The notes: generated by a model not told the origin, from the sequence alone. A stretch of 64,000 bases of DNA from Pseudonocardia parietis (GCF_017876315.1 NZ_JAGINU010000001.1:6944001-7008000); one strand, 5' to 3'; positions 26,701-34,518 are shown, numbered from the stretch's first letter. Translations and numbers: made by a program.

Positions 26701-27336
26701 GTCGGCGGTCGGCGGGAACACGTCGAGGATGCCGCCGCGGACGGCGAACTCGCCGCGGGTGGTGACCATCTCGGCGCGGGTGTAGGCGAGCTCGACGAGC
26801 CGCTCGAGCAGCGGTGCGAAGTCGTGCTCCTCGCCGACGGCGAGGCGGACCGGGGCGAGCGCACCCAGCCCCGGCGCGACCGGCTGGATCAGCGACCGCG
26901 CGGCCGTGACGACCACCCGGGGTGCGGTCGAGGCGTCGGCGAGCCGGTGGAAGATCGTCAGCCGGCGGGCCACGGTGTCCGGGCGCGGGGAGAGCTTCTC
27001 GTGCGGCAGCGTCTCCCACGACGGCAGCACGACGACCGGTGCGCCCGCGCTGTCGGTGACGGAGTCGGTGGCCGCGTCGAGCGCGTCGCCGTGACCGAGC
27101 AGATCGGACACCGCCGCGGCGAGATCCTCCGCCTCCCGGTCGGTGGCGGTCACGGCCAGCACGCAGGCGTGCTCGGCCAGGCCGGCGGCGAGCAACGGGC
27201 GCAGTGCGGCCGGGCCCTCGACCTGGACGGCCGGGGTCTCGCCGGTGCGGGTGTCGGCCGCGCGTGCGGCGTCGACGGCGGCGTTCAGTCCGGGGTCGGA
27301 CAGGGCGGAGGTGAGCAGACCGGACAGGATGGCCAC
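23710..27336 (-). CDS. mfd: Transcription-repair coupling factor Mfd
   Basis: The 1208-residue ATP-dependent translocase removes RNA polymerase stalled at lesions and recruits UvrA. Order: a UvrB-like N-terminal module, the RNA-polymerase-interaction domain (D-H-V-V-H-N-Q-H-G-I-G-R-F near residue 525), RecG-like helicase motifs G-D-V-G-F-G-K-T-E (Walker A), V-V-D-E-E-Q-R-F-G-V (Walker B) and T-L-S-A-T-P-I-P-R-T-L, and the C-terminal TRCF domain. Length is standard. GTG 27336 is preferred, with GAGGAG upstream; the open frame extends 14 codons further. In mycobacteria it precedes mazG. Confidence 0.97.
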   Translation of the reverse strand: MAILSGLLTSALSDPGLNAAVDAARAADTRTGETPAVQVEGPAALRPLLAAGLAEHACVLAVTATDREAEDLAAAVSDLLGHGDALDAATDSVTDSAGAPVVVLPSWETLPHEKLSPRPDTVARRLTIFHRLADASTAPRVVVTAARSLIQPVAPGLGALAPVRLAVGEEHDFAPLLERLVELAYTRAEMVTTRGEFAVRGGILDVFPPTADHPVRVEFWGDEVSEMRAFSVADQRSVGEVTQVVVPPCRELLLTGPVRERAAALAAQQPEAAGLGGNPLRELLEKLAEGIPDEGMESLIPALVGAEMQQLTDLLPSGSRVLLADPQRIRTRCADLVRTGQEFLEASWLATGAGGEAPIDVSASAYQGLTSTLRHATGSGRPVVSLSPLLSGSEDVIVPAVHEIEPYRGDIDRALTDLRAHVATGGSAVLVLAGQGTADRSLEQLREAEVPATAVPTLADAPEKGVVTVTCGRLLNGFTATEVGLVLVSEADLTGSRAGLDAAPRKTTPRRRNAVDLAVLAPGDHVVHNQHGIGRFVEMKERTVQGATREYLVLEYASSKRGQPADRLFVPTDALDEISRYVGGEQPAVNKLGGADWAKTKGRARKAVKDIAAGLVQLYAARQASPGHAFGADSPWQRELEDAFPYTETPDQLSAIDEVKRDMERPVPMDRVISGDVGFGKTEIAVRAAFKAVQDGKQVAVLVPTTLLATQHLNTFAERMRAFPVEVRGLSRFTDTAEAKETIGKLADGTVDIVVGTHRLLQTGVRYKDLGLVVVDEEQRFGVEHKEHITALRAHVDVLTLSATPIPRTLEMSLAGIREMSAITTPPEDRHPTLTYVGAYDDKQVAAAVRRELLRDGQVFYVHNRVSSIDRAAKKIQDLVPEARIAVAHGQMNEEVLERTVNAFWHRESDVLVCTTIVENGLDISNANTLVVERSDTLGLSQLHQLRGRVGRGRERGYAYFLFPPEHPLTETAHDRLATIAQHSELGAGAAVAMKDLEIRGAGNILGAEQSGHIAGVGFDLYIRLVGEAVAAFRKQTGEDGAEPEELVEVRVDLPVDAHVPHDYIDGERLRLEVYRKIAEAPDDAALSAIVEELTDRYGDPPTPVRNLLEVARFRQLCRRLGVREVASAGAQLRIGPMQLPDSAQLRLKRLYPKAQYKAAAQMVTVPKPVQGGRIGGAPVRDVELLGWCAELLAQIVPAPAPVHSSAT

Positions 27337-27494
27337 GACGGCGCGGACTCCTCGGGACGGGGCTGGTGCAACAGGCACGGGACAGACCCCGGCCCGGGCA
27401 CGGAGCGGGGAGTCGCCCTCGACGATACGCCGGTGCGCCGACGGGTCCCCCCCGACCTGGGGCCGGGGGGAACCTCACCCGTCCACGGCGGGTG

Positions 27495-28403
27495 TCACCG
27501 GGCGACCGTGTCCGGCACCCCGATCGTCGCGGCGCGGGCCTCGAGCCGGTCCAGCAGTCCGGCGACGGTCTCCGGGCACTCGTAGGGCAGCAGTGCGCCC
27601 GCACCCGGGACGGTGACGACATCGGTGTGCAGCAGGCGGCGCACCGGCTCGACCAGGCGCCCGTCGCCGAGCACCGGGTCGTGCTCGCCCACCGCCACCA
27701 CGGACGGCACCTCGCGCCACCGCGGCACCCACTCGGGTCGCGGCGGGGGTGTGCTGCTCATCGCCACGTGCCTGCCGACCAGGTCCAGCCACTCGACCAG
27801 CTCCGACTGCGGCTGCCAGCCGGGGCCGGCCAGGGTCGTGAGCAGCCGCTGGGCGCCGGACCGGCCGCGGGCGCCGCGCCAGGCCGCGAGGGCGGCCGCG
27901 ACCTGGGGCGTCCAGGCCCGGCGCACCACACCGGTCGGTCCGGCCAGGACGAGTCCCCGCAGGTGCGGCGCCGGGCGCGCGGCCAGCGCCACCGCCGCAC
28001 CGAACTCGTGCCCGAGCACGGTGACCCCGCCCGGGGACCGGCGCGCCACGTCGACGAGCAGGTCGTCGATCCAGTCGCCGTAGTCGCGCATCCGGTCGGT
28101 GTTGGGCCATCCGCCCGACCCCAGGCCCGGCTCGCCGGGCAGGTCGACGGCGACGACCCGGCGCCGGGTCGCGAGCACGGCGATGAGATCGGCCAGGGTC
28201 GCGGCGTTGGCGTGCCGCCCCGGCAGCAGCACGACGGTCCGGTCGTGCTGCTCGCCGGCGATGACCAGGTGCGCGGCGTGGTACTCCGTCCCCGCCGGAC
28301 CGGGCCACAGCTCACGGCGGTGGTCCGGGAGCCGGTCGTCGAGACGGCGCTGACACCAGGACCGGACGGCGGTTTCGCCGGCCCTGCTGCGGTAGATCCA
28401 CAC
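27495..28403 (-). CDS. Alpha/beta-hydrolase-fold protein with a degenerate catalytic triad
   Basis: The 302-residue protein follows the alpha/beta hydrolase plan: T-V-V-L-L-P-G-R-H-A-N near 55, V-V-A-V-D-L-P-G-E-P-G near 83, and the elbow V-L-G-H-E-F-G-A-A-V-A-L at 129-140. The nucleophile position in G-x-N-x-G is Glu133 instead of Ser. The usual C-terminal G-H motif reads P-G-A-G-A-L-L-P-Y-E, lacking the catalytic His. The acid in V-G-E-H-D-P-V remains. It may be a non-catalytic binding protein. GTG 28403 starts the frame. It diverges from the amidase across 322 nt. Confidence 0.82.
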   Translation of the reverse strand: MWIYRSRAGETAVRSWCQRRLDDRLPDHRRELWPGPAGTEYHAAHLVIAGEQHDRTVVLLPGRHANAATLADLIAVLATRRRVVAVDLPGEPGLGSGGWPNTDRMRDYGDWIDDLLVDVARRSPGGVTVLGHEFGAAVALAARPAPHLRGLVLAGPTGVVRRAWTPQVAAALAAWRGARGRSGAQRLLTTLAGPGWQPQSELVEWLDLVGRHVAMSSTPPPRPEWVPRWREVPSVVAVGEHDPVLGDGRLVEPVRRLLHTDVVTVPGAGALLPYECPETVAGLLDRLEARAATIGVPDTVAR

Positions 28404-28725
28404 GGTGGGGTCCCCATGCTTCTCTCGCGGGTCCGCGGCGGTGCACGCCGGGGCCCGACCTCGGATGTTCGGGATGTGCCGTCGCTCTCGGACGGTGGGT
28501 GCCGGTGCCGCCGTCGTGGCGGGCCGGAGCGGACGAGCGGTCCGCTACTGCCGGGCTGCTGGGCGGCCCGGATCTGTTCCCGGGCCGTCGTGGCCCGAAC
28601 CCCGAGCATCGACCTGTCGTGACGAGACGGTCAAGGCCGGACCTCGGACAGCTGACACAGCTCACAGTTGCCGAGGCCCGGCAACGAGCGGACGGTCCGG
28701 CCGGCCCCGGCTACCGTCGATCTCC
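28404..28725. other. Divergent intergenic region without a recognisable gene
   Basis: Apart from the amidase -10 box at its right end and a short direct repeat (CTGACACAG then CTCACAG near 28652), I see no supported feature. Open frames here have no start context or family resemblance. Confidence 0.6.
28712..28717 (+). promoter_or_regulatory. -10 box for the amidase gene
   Basis: TACCGT lies 8 nt upstream of ATG 28726. Confidence 0.5.
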
Positions 28726-30045
28726 ATGCCGTCGCCCCGCACCGCCCCGGCCGTGCCCGCCGGCCTGCGGGATCCGGTGGAGCACGTCACCGAGGCGCTG
28801 GAGCGGCTGCGCGCCGACCCCTACGGCGCGGTGGTGTCGCTGGACGCCGAGCGTGCCCTGCGCGACGCCGCCGCACTGCGCACCGAGCTGCACCGCGACG
28901 GCCCGCGCGGACCGCTGCACGGCGTCGCGGTGGGGGTGAAGGACCTCATCGACGTGGCCGGGATGCCGACCCGGGCCGGGTCCGCGGTCCGTGCCGAGGC
29001 CGCTCCGGCGGCCCGGGACGCACCGGTCGTCGCCCGGTTGCGCGCGGCCGGGGCCGTCGTGGTCGCCAAGCTGCACACGCACGAGTTCGGGCTCGCCCCC
29101 ACCGGCGACGTCGCCGCTGAGGGGCCCGCCCGCAACCCGCACGACCCGGCGCGGATCGCGGGCGGGTCGTCGTCCGGCTCGGCCGTCGCGGTCGCCGCCG
29201 GGTACCTGCCGCTCGCACTGGGCACCGACACCGGCGGCAGCGTGCGGATCCCGGCGGCGCTGTGCGGGGTGGTCGGGCTGAAGCCGGTCCGGGGCGCGCT
29301 GCCCAGCGCCGGGACGGTGCGCCTGGCGCCGTCGCTGGACACGGTGGGGCTGCTCGCCGCGGACCCGGGCACCGCGCTGGCCGCCCGCGTCGCACTCGGT
29401 GCCGGGGCCGGCCCGGAACACCGCCCGGGCGTCGTCCGGGTCGGGCTGGCGCTCGACCCGTACTGGACGGCCGTCGAGCCCGAGGTCCGCACGGCGGTGC
29501 ACCGCGCCGCGGCGGCCCTGGACCGGGCCGGCATCGACGTCACCGAGGTCACGACCCCGGGCATCGAGGAGCTCGCCGCCTGCTACATGCCGATCCTCGG
29601 ACCGGAGGCGCACGCACTGCACACCCGCACGCTCGCCCGCCGGGGCGGGGACTACCAGCCGGAGTCGGCGGCCGGCCTCGCGCTGCTCGCCGACGCACCA
29701 CCCGGCGAGCACGCCGCCGCGCTGCGCACCGCACGGGATCTCACCGCCCGGCTGGCCCGGCACCTGGCCGGCTTCGACGCGGTGCTGACCCCGGTCACCC
29801 GGGTCCGCGCCACCCCGCTCGGCGCCCGGCTGGTCGACGTCGACGGGGAGCGCAGCACCGTGGCCGCGGCGCTGCTGGAACCGGCGCTGCCTGCGAACCT
29901 GACCGGCTGGCCCGCGGTGAGCGTCCCGGTCGCCGGGCCGGGCCGCCCGGCCGGGGCGCAGCTGATCGGGATCGGGCCCGGGGCGGACGAGCGGCTGCTG
30001 CTCGGGCTCGCCGCCCTCGTCATCGGGGACACGGCATCGGGCTGA
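28726..30045 (+). CDS. Amidase-signature-family amidase
   Basis: The 439-residue hydrolase has the Ser-cisSer-Lys triad of the family: Lys72 in G-V-K-D-L-I-D, the cis-Ser in A-G-G-S-S-S-G-S (about 148-149) and the nucleophile Ser172 in G-T-D-T-G-G-S-V-R-I-P-A. It would hydrolyse an amide to acid and ammonia. A nitrile hydratase lies about 1 kb downstream on the same strand, so it could complete a nitrile to amide to acid route. The siderophore gene between them is on the other strand, so they are not one operon. A GatA role is unlikely, as gatB and gatC are absent. Confidence 0.92.
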   Translation: MPSPRTAPAVPAGLRDPVEHVTEALERLRADPYGAVVSLDAERALRDAAALRTELHRDGPRGPLHGVAVGVKDLIDVAGMPTRAGSAVRAEAAPAARDAPVVARLRAAGAVVVAKLHTHEFGLAPTGDVAAEGPARNPHDPARIAGGSSSGSAVAVAAGYLPLALGTDTGGSVRIPAALCGVVGLKPVRGALPSAGTVRLAPSLDTVGLLAADPGTALAARVALGAGAGPEHRPGVVRVGLALDPYWTAVEPEVRTAVHRAAAALDRAGIDVTEVTTPGIEELAACYMPILGPEAHALHTRTLARRGGDYQPESAAGLALLADAPPGEHAAALRTARDLTARLARHLAGFDAVLTPVTRVRATPLGARLVDVDGERSTVAAALLEPALPANLTGWPAVSVPVAGPGRPAGAQLIGIGPGADERLLLGLAALVIGDTASG

Positions 30046-30102
30046 GGCAGAGGTACTGACCCGGAGGAACTGAGCCGGAGGAGCGGAGTCAGGAGAGCCG
30101 GG

Positions 30103-30930
30103 TCAGAGGAGCCCGTCGCGCGCCAGTGCCGCCTCGTAGAGGTCCAATGTCTTCTCCTCGTCGCCGGCGCCCGCGGTCTCGGCGGCGCTGTAGGCCCGCT
30201 CGTAGCGCTCCCGGTTCTCCGCCCAGCGGCGGCGGAAGGTGTCGGCGTCGCGGCGCCAGTACCCGAGCACCCCGTACGCCGTCGCCGGCAACCCCCGCTC
30301 GTGGCGCAGGTGCTTGCGGGCGGTGCGGGTCGCGGCCGCCTCCCCACCGATGTAGACGTATCCCGGGCCGTCGGGCAGCTCCAGCCCGGCGACGATCTCG
30401 GCGAGGCGGCTGGTGTGCCCGGGCGCCGGCTCGTGCCGGATGCGGACGCCGCCCGGGAAGTCGGCCGGGATCTCGTCGACCTCGAGGACGACCTCGGTGT
30501 CGATCCCGGCAGGTGTCTCGGCGACGACCCGGGCCAGTGCCGGGACGGCCGCGGCGTCGCCGACGAGGATCTGCCAGCGGGCGCCCGCCGGGCGCCGGAA
30601 CCAGCTGTGCGAGCGGGAGACCTCGAGCTCGTCGCCGACCCGGGCCCGGCGCGCCCAGTCGGCGCCGATGCCGCCGGCGTGGCAGACGAGGTCGATGCTG
30701 GCCCGGGTGCCGCACGAGCTGACCTCGCGCAGGGTGTACCAGCGGCCGTACTCGTCGCGGCCGCCGTCGGCGAGCGGGAAGTGGAACACGCACGCCTCGT
30801 CCGGCACGCCGGGCAGGTCGAGCCGGGTCAGCCCGTCGCCCTCGATCTCGGCCCGCACGAATGTCTCGGACAGCCGTCGCAGGCCCACGACCCGGACCGC
30901 CGGTCGCTGCTCGGTCACCGCTGCGGTCAC
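30103..30930 (-). CDS. Siderophore-interacting protein (FAD ferric reductase)
   Basis: The 275-residue protein belongs to the ViuB/SIP family. An N-terminal FAD-binding barrel contains G-R-W-Y-T-L-R-E-V (FAD-binding R-x-Y-T). It is followed by D-L-V-C-H-A-G-G-I-G-A-D-W-A and S-H-S-W-F-R-R-P, and a C-terminal NAD(P)H-binding part with Y-V-Y-I-G-G-E-A-A-A-T-R. It reduces ferric siderophores in the cytoplasm to release iron. GTG 30930 has GAGGAGG upstream, and an iron box lies 21 nt further up. No siderophore transport gene is adjacent. Confidence 0.92.
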   Translation of the reverse strand: MTAAVTEQRPAVRVVGLRRLSETFVRAEIEGDGLTRLDLPGVPDEACVFHFPLADGGRDEYGRWYTLREVSSCGTRASIDLVCHAGGIGADWARRARVGDELEVSRSHSWFRRPAGARWQILVGDAAAVPALARVVAETPAGIDTEVVLEVDEIPADFPGGVRIRHEPAPGHTSRLAEIVAGLELPDGPGYVYIGGEAAATRTARKHLRHERGLPATAYGVLGYWRRDADTFRRRWAENRERYERAYSAAETAGAGDEEKTLDLYEAALARDGLL

Positions 30931-30950
30931 GCCGTCGCCTCCTCGAACAT

Positions 30951-30969
30951 ATAGGTGAGCCTCAGCTAA
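30951..30969 (-). promoter_or_regulatory. DtxR/IdeR-type iron box controlling the siderophore-interacting protein
   Basis: On the minus strand TTAGCTGAGGCTCACCTAT matches the 19-bp consensus TTAGGTTAGGCTAACCTAA at 15 positions. It lies 21 nt before the GTG, where bound repressor would block transcription under iron sufficiency. Confidence 0.78.
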
Positions 30970-31067
30970 TCACGCGCGTCAACCTGTGCTCGTCGCGCCG
31001 GCGGGTATCACGCGGATGCCGGGCCGGCCGCACCCGCGTGACACTCGACTGCCCGGCGCGAGGTCGT

Positions 31068-31073
31068 TAGCGT
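31068..31073 (+). promoter_or_regulatory. -10 box for the nitrile hydratase operon
   Basis: TAGCGT lies 7 nt upstream of ATG 31081. Confidence 0.55.
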
Positions 31074-31080
31074 CGGTGGG

Positions 31081-31668
31081 ATGGGCGAGGGATTGCGGGC
31101 GGTGGACGCGCGGGTGCGGGCGCTGGAGTCGATCCTGGTCGAGAAGGGCTACGTCGACCCGGCCGCGCTGGACGAGATCATCGAGACCTATCAGCACCGG
31201 GTCGGCCCCCGCAACGGTGCGCACGTCGTCGCCCGGGCCTGGACCGATCCGGCGTACGCCGAGCGGCTGGCGTCGGACGCCACGTCTGCGGTCGCCGAGC
31301 TCGGCTACGGCGGCCGCGGCGGTGAGCACCTCGCCGCGGTGTTCAACTCCGGGCGCGAGCACCACCTCGTCGTCTGCACGCTGTGCTCCTGCTACCCGTG
31401 GCCGGTCCTCGGGCTGCCGCCGGTCTGGTACAAGTCGCCGGCCTACCGGTCCCGGGCGGTGCTCGAACCGCGGGCGGTGCTCGCGGACTTCGGGACGGTG
31501 CTGGGCGAGGACGTCGCCGTCCGGGTGCACGACTCCACCTCCGAGCTGCGTTACCTGGTCGTCCCGCAGCGCCCGCCGGGGACCGACGGCTGGTCGACCG
31601 ACCGGCTCGCCGCGATCGTGTCCCGGGACTCGATGATCGGCACCCGGCAGGTCGAGGTCCCGGCGTGA
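31081..31668 (+). CDS. nthA: Nitrile hydratase, alpha subunit
   Basis: The 195-residue subunit holds the metal site in V-C-T-L-C-S-C-Y (Cys99, Cys102, Ser103, Cys104). In the mature enzyme two of the Cys are oxidised to sulfinate and sulfenate. Thr after the first Cys is the pattern of cobalt enzymes; iron enzymes have Ser. The enzyme hydrates nitriles to amides. The protein is slightly shorter than usual (about 205). Its stop overlaps the beta-subunit start. Thiocyanate hydrolase gamma has the same motif, but the two-subunit plus activator order favours nitrile hydratase. Confidence 0.93.
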   Translation: MGEGLRAVDARVRALESILVEKGYVDPAALDEIIETYQHRVGPRNGAHVVARAWTDPAYAERLASDATSAVAELGYGGRGGEHLAAVFNSGREHHLVVCTLCSCYPWPVLGLPPVWYKSPAYRSRAVLEPRAVLADFGTVLGEDVAVRVHDSTSELRYLVVPQRPPGTDGWSTDRLAAIVSRDSMIGTRQVEVPA

Positions 31669-32324
31669 ACGGCGCGCACGACCTCGGCGGCGCGATGGGG
31701 TTCGGGCCGGTGGAGCCGGAACCCGAGGACGTCCGGTTCCACGCGGGCTGGGAGCCGCTCGTGCTCGCGCTGACCCTGGCCGCGGCACGGCCCGGCGGCT
31801 GGTCGATCGACGAGTCCCGGCACGCCCGCGAGTCGCTGCCGCCGCCGCTCTACCTGAACCTGAGCTACTACGAGATCTGGCTGGCCGCGACGGAGAAGCT
31901 CCTCGTCGAGCACGGCCTGGTCGGCGCGGACGAGCTCGCCGAGGGCCGGTCGCTGCGCCCGGGCGCCCCCGCCCCGGCACCGCTGGACCCGGCCGGCACC
32001 GCCCGGGTGCTCGCGACGGGGGCCCCGACCGAGCGGGACGTGCCCACCCCGCCGCGGTTCGCCGCGGGCGAGCGGGTCCGCGCCCGCGTCATGCACCCGC
32101 GCGGGCACACCCGGCTCCCCCGCTACGTCCGCGGCCGCTGCGGGGTCGTCGAGTCGCGGCGCGGGGCGCACGTGCTGCCCGACGCCCGCGCGCACGGCCG
32201 TGGCGAGGCACCCGAGCAGCTCTACACGGTCGTCTTCACCGGTCCGGAGCTGTGGGGCCCGGACGCCGACCCCACCACGACGATCTCCGTCGACGCCTGG
32301 GAGAGCTATCTTGAGCCGGCCTGA
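31665..32324 (+). CDS. nthB: Nitrile hydratase, beta subunit
   Basis: The 219-residue protein starts N-G-A-H-D-L-G-G-A-M-G-F-G-P-V, the standard N-terminus of the beta subunit. It ends with the SH3-like barrel: F-A-A-G-E-R-V-R-A-R, H-P-R-G-H-T-R-L-P-R-Y-V-R-G-R-C-G-V-V and L-Y-T-V-V-F-T-G-P-E-L-W-G. The helical middle (Y-L-N-L-S-Y-Y-E-I-W-L-A-A) contacts alpha. GTG 31665 overlaps the alpha stop, and the stop overlaps the activator start, so all three are translationally coupled. Confidence 0.94.
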   Translation: MNGAHDLGGAMGFGPVEPEPEDVRFHAGWEPLVLALTLAAARPGGWSIDESRHARESLPPPLYLNLSYYEIWLAATEKLLVEHGLVGADELAEGRSLRPGAPAPAPLDPAGTARVLATGAPTERDVPTPPRFAAGERVRARVMHPRGHTRLPRYVRGRCGVVESRRGAHVLPDARAHGRGEAPEQLYTVVFTGPELWGPDADPTTTISVDAWESYLEPA

Positions 32325-32616
32325 AGGTCCCGTGTTCGACGAGCCGTGGCAGGCGAGCGCCTTCGCGCTGGCCGTCGCCCTGCAGGATCGCGGGGTGCTC
32401 GACCGTCAGGATTTCGCGGAGGCGCTGGGGGGCGAGATCGAGGCCGGCCGCGACTACTGGGACGCCTGGCTCGCCGCCCTGGAGCAACTGCTCACCGAGC
32501 ACGGCGTCACCGACACCGGCTCCGTCGACGACCGCACCGCCGCCTGGCAGCGTGCGGCCGCGGCCACCCCGCACGGCTCCCCGATCACCCTCGGCGCCGA
32601 CCCGCACCAGGGCTGA
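32311..32616 (+). CDS. Nitrile hydratase activator/accessory protein
   Basis: The 101-residue protein resembles the beta-subunit N-half: F-D-E-P-W-Q-A-S-A-F-A-L-A-V-A-L-Q-D-R-G, then Y-W-D-A-W-L-A-A-L-E-Q-L-L. This is typical of small self-subunit-swapping activators that deliver cobalt to alpha. TTG 32311 is chosen over GTG 32332 because GGGAGAG lies 6 nt before it and the start S-R-P-E-G-P-V-F-D-E-P-W is common in the family. It overlaps the beta gene by 14 nt. The metal-binding tail seen in some activators is not obvious. Confidence 0.85.
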   Translation: MSRPEGPVFDEPWQASAFALAVALQDRGVLDRQDFAEALGGEIEAGRDYWDAWLAALEQLLTEHGVTDTGSVDDRTAAWQRAAAATPHGSPITLGADPHQG

Positions 32617-32896
32617 CCCGCGCCGGGGCTGACCCACACGCGAGCTGGCCCACACCCGGGGCCTATCCCGCACCGGGGCCCATCCCGCACGGGGCTGCCC
32701 CACAGCGGACTGACCCGCGCCGGGGCTGACCTCGCCCGGGTCGGTCGGCGCCACCCGGGCCGGGCCGGTCGGTGCTGCGTGGGCCGGGCCGGTTCCCGCG
32801 CCGAACCCATATCCGCGCCGAGATGCAGCTCAGGGGCGCGGAGAGATCGACAATTCCCCCTGAGCCGCATCTCGGCGGGTACGCGGCCGGATCGGG
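32617..32896. other. Intergenic region with degenerate tandem repeats
   Basis: Between about 32620 and 32730 units resembling CACCGGGGCCCATCCCGCAC recur four or five times with variation. The 62-bp palindromic element follows. No gene is recognised. Confidence 0.6.
32816..32877 (-). repeat. 62-bp palindromic interspersed element, copy B
   Basis: Inverted relative to copy A at 5485-5546. The core GAATTGTCGATCTC and both CGCCGAGATGC-type ends are conserved; the 62-nt length is identical. Confidence 0.85.
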
Positions 32897-34488
32897 TCAG
32901 ACGAACATCCACACCAGCCCCGCCGCCGCGAACCCGACGACAGAGAGGATCGTCTCCAGGACCGTCCAGGTCTTCAGGGTGTCCTTCACCGACATGTTGA
33001 AGTACTTGGACACGATCCAGAACCCACCGTCGTTCACGTGGCTGGCGATGATCGACCCCGCCGACACCGCCACCACGATCAGCGCGATCTGCGGCTGCGA
33101 GTAGCTCTCGGCGGCGACGGTGGGCCCGATGATCCCCGCCGTCGTGACGATGGCGACGGTCGCCGAGCCCTGCGCGATCCGCAGCGCCGCGCTGATCAGG
33201 TAGGCCGACGCGATCACCGGCAGGCCGATCGCCGTCATCGACCCGGCCAGTGCGTCGCCGACACCGGTCTCCTGCAGGACCTTGCCGAAGAACGCGCCGG
33301 CACCGACGACCAGCAGGATCATGCCGACCGGGCGCAGCGACTCCCCGGAGATCCGGCTCAGTTCGCCCATGCTCGTGCCGCGCCGGACACCGAGCAGGTA
33401 CATCGCGAGCAGCACGCTGATCGTCAGCGCGATGGCAGGCGTACCGAGGAAGATCAGGACGTCACGCAGGCCGGACCCCTCGGGCAGCGCGACGGACCCG
33501 ACGGTCGCGCCGAGGATCAGCAGCATCGGCACCGCGATGATCAGTGAGATGAGCGCGACGGACGGCGGTGCGGTCGCGACCCCGGCCCGCTCGACGGTGC
33601 CGGTCGCGGCCCCGGCCGGCTCGACGGTGCCGGTCGCGGCTCCGGCCGGCTCGACGGTGCCGGTCGCGGTCGACGGCGCGCCGCCGCCCGGTTCTCCCGT
33701 GGCCACGCCGCCACCGGGCGCCTGCTCCGCGGGAGCGCCTCCGCCTCCACCTCCGCCGGCCGCCGCAGCGCCGCCGGCCGGTCCGGGCGCACCCGGTGCG
33801 TCCGCCGGGACCTCGACGAGGACCCGCTTCCCGATGAACGCGCCCCACCACACGCCGCTGACCAGCCAGGCCGGGATGCCGCAGAGCAGGCCCATCGCGA
33901 TGATCCAGCCCATGCCGACGCCGAGCAGGCCGCCCGCGGTGACCGGCCCGGGGTGCGGCGGCAGGAACGCGTGCGTCATCGACAGGCCGGCGAGCATCGG
34001 CATCGCGTAGAGCACCAGCGAACGCCCGCCGCGCCGTGCCGCGACGTAGACCAGCGGCGCGAGCACGAAGATCCCGATGTCGAAGAAGACCGGGATGCCC
34101 AGCACCAGGCCGGTGACGCCCATCGCCAGCGGCGCCCCCTTCGGCCCGAACAGCCGCAGCAGCCGCTCGGTGAGCGCATCCGCCCCCCCCCGGAGCGCTC
34201 CATGATCGCCCCGAGCACGGTGCCCAGACCGATGATCGGGGCGATGTGGCCGAGGATCCCGGCGAACCCGGTCTCGAGCAGTGAGTCCGACGCCGAGAGC
34301 GGCGTCCCGACCAGGTCGGTGATCGAGACACCGGCGATCAGGGCCACCAGCACGCTGGTCACGATCAGTGCGATGAACGGCTCCAGCCGCAGCCGCATGA
34401 TCAGCAGCAACAGCAGCGCCACGCTGACCGCGGCCAGCGTCAGCAGCCCGGCGGTGTCGTTCTGCAGCCAGTCGACGAAGGCCGTCAT
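32897..34488 (-). pseudogene. GntP-family gluconate/organic-acid permease, frameshifted in a G9 tract
   Basis: The first 100 residues (from ATG 34488, preceded by AGGAGA) read M-T-A-F-V-D-W-L-Q ... G-T-V-L-G-A-I-M-E-R-S-G-G and then leave frame at nine consecutive G on the coding strand (34183-34191). The rest continues in another frame from A-M-G-V-T-G-L-V-L-G-I-P-V-F-F-D to the stop. Two bases fewer, or one more, would restore a normal GntP permease of many membrane spans. The second half has a loop insertion of about 75 residues rich in Gly/Ala/Pro with a three-fold 10-residue repeat. It could be a sequencing error, a phase-variable tract or a true mutation. It heads the minus-strand D-amino-acid operon region but is its last gene. 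Confidence 0.85.
33580..33669. repeat. 30-bp tandem repeat inside the permease gene
   Basis: Three near-identical 30-bp units encode G-T-V-E-P-A-G-A-A-T, G-T-V-E-P-A-G-A-A-T and G-T-V-E-R-A-G-V-A-T in a predicted soluble loop. Confidence 0.85.
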
Positions 34489-34518
34489 CGGGGTTCTCCT
34501 GCGGGTGAGATGGGGCCG

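Noticed and set aside
23296..27585. A 1429-codon open frame on the plus strand
   Set aside because: It is the antisense shadow of mfd, which has unmistakable motifs on the minus strand.
33580..33669. CRISPR-like regular repeats
   Set aside because: The 30-bp units are contiguous and in frame inside a gene, with no spacers. The 33-bp units at 34519-34617 also lack spacers.
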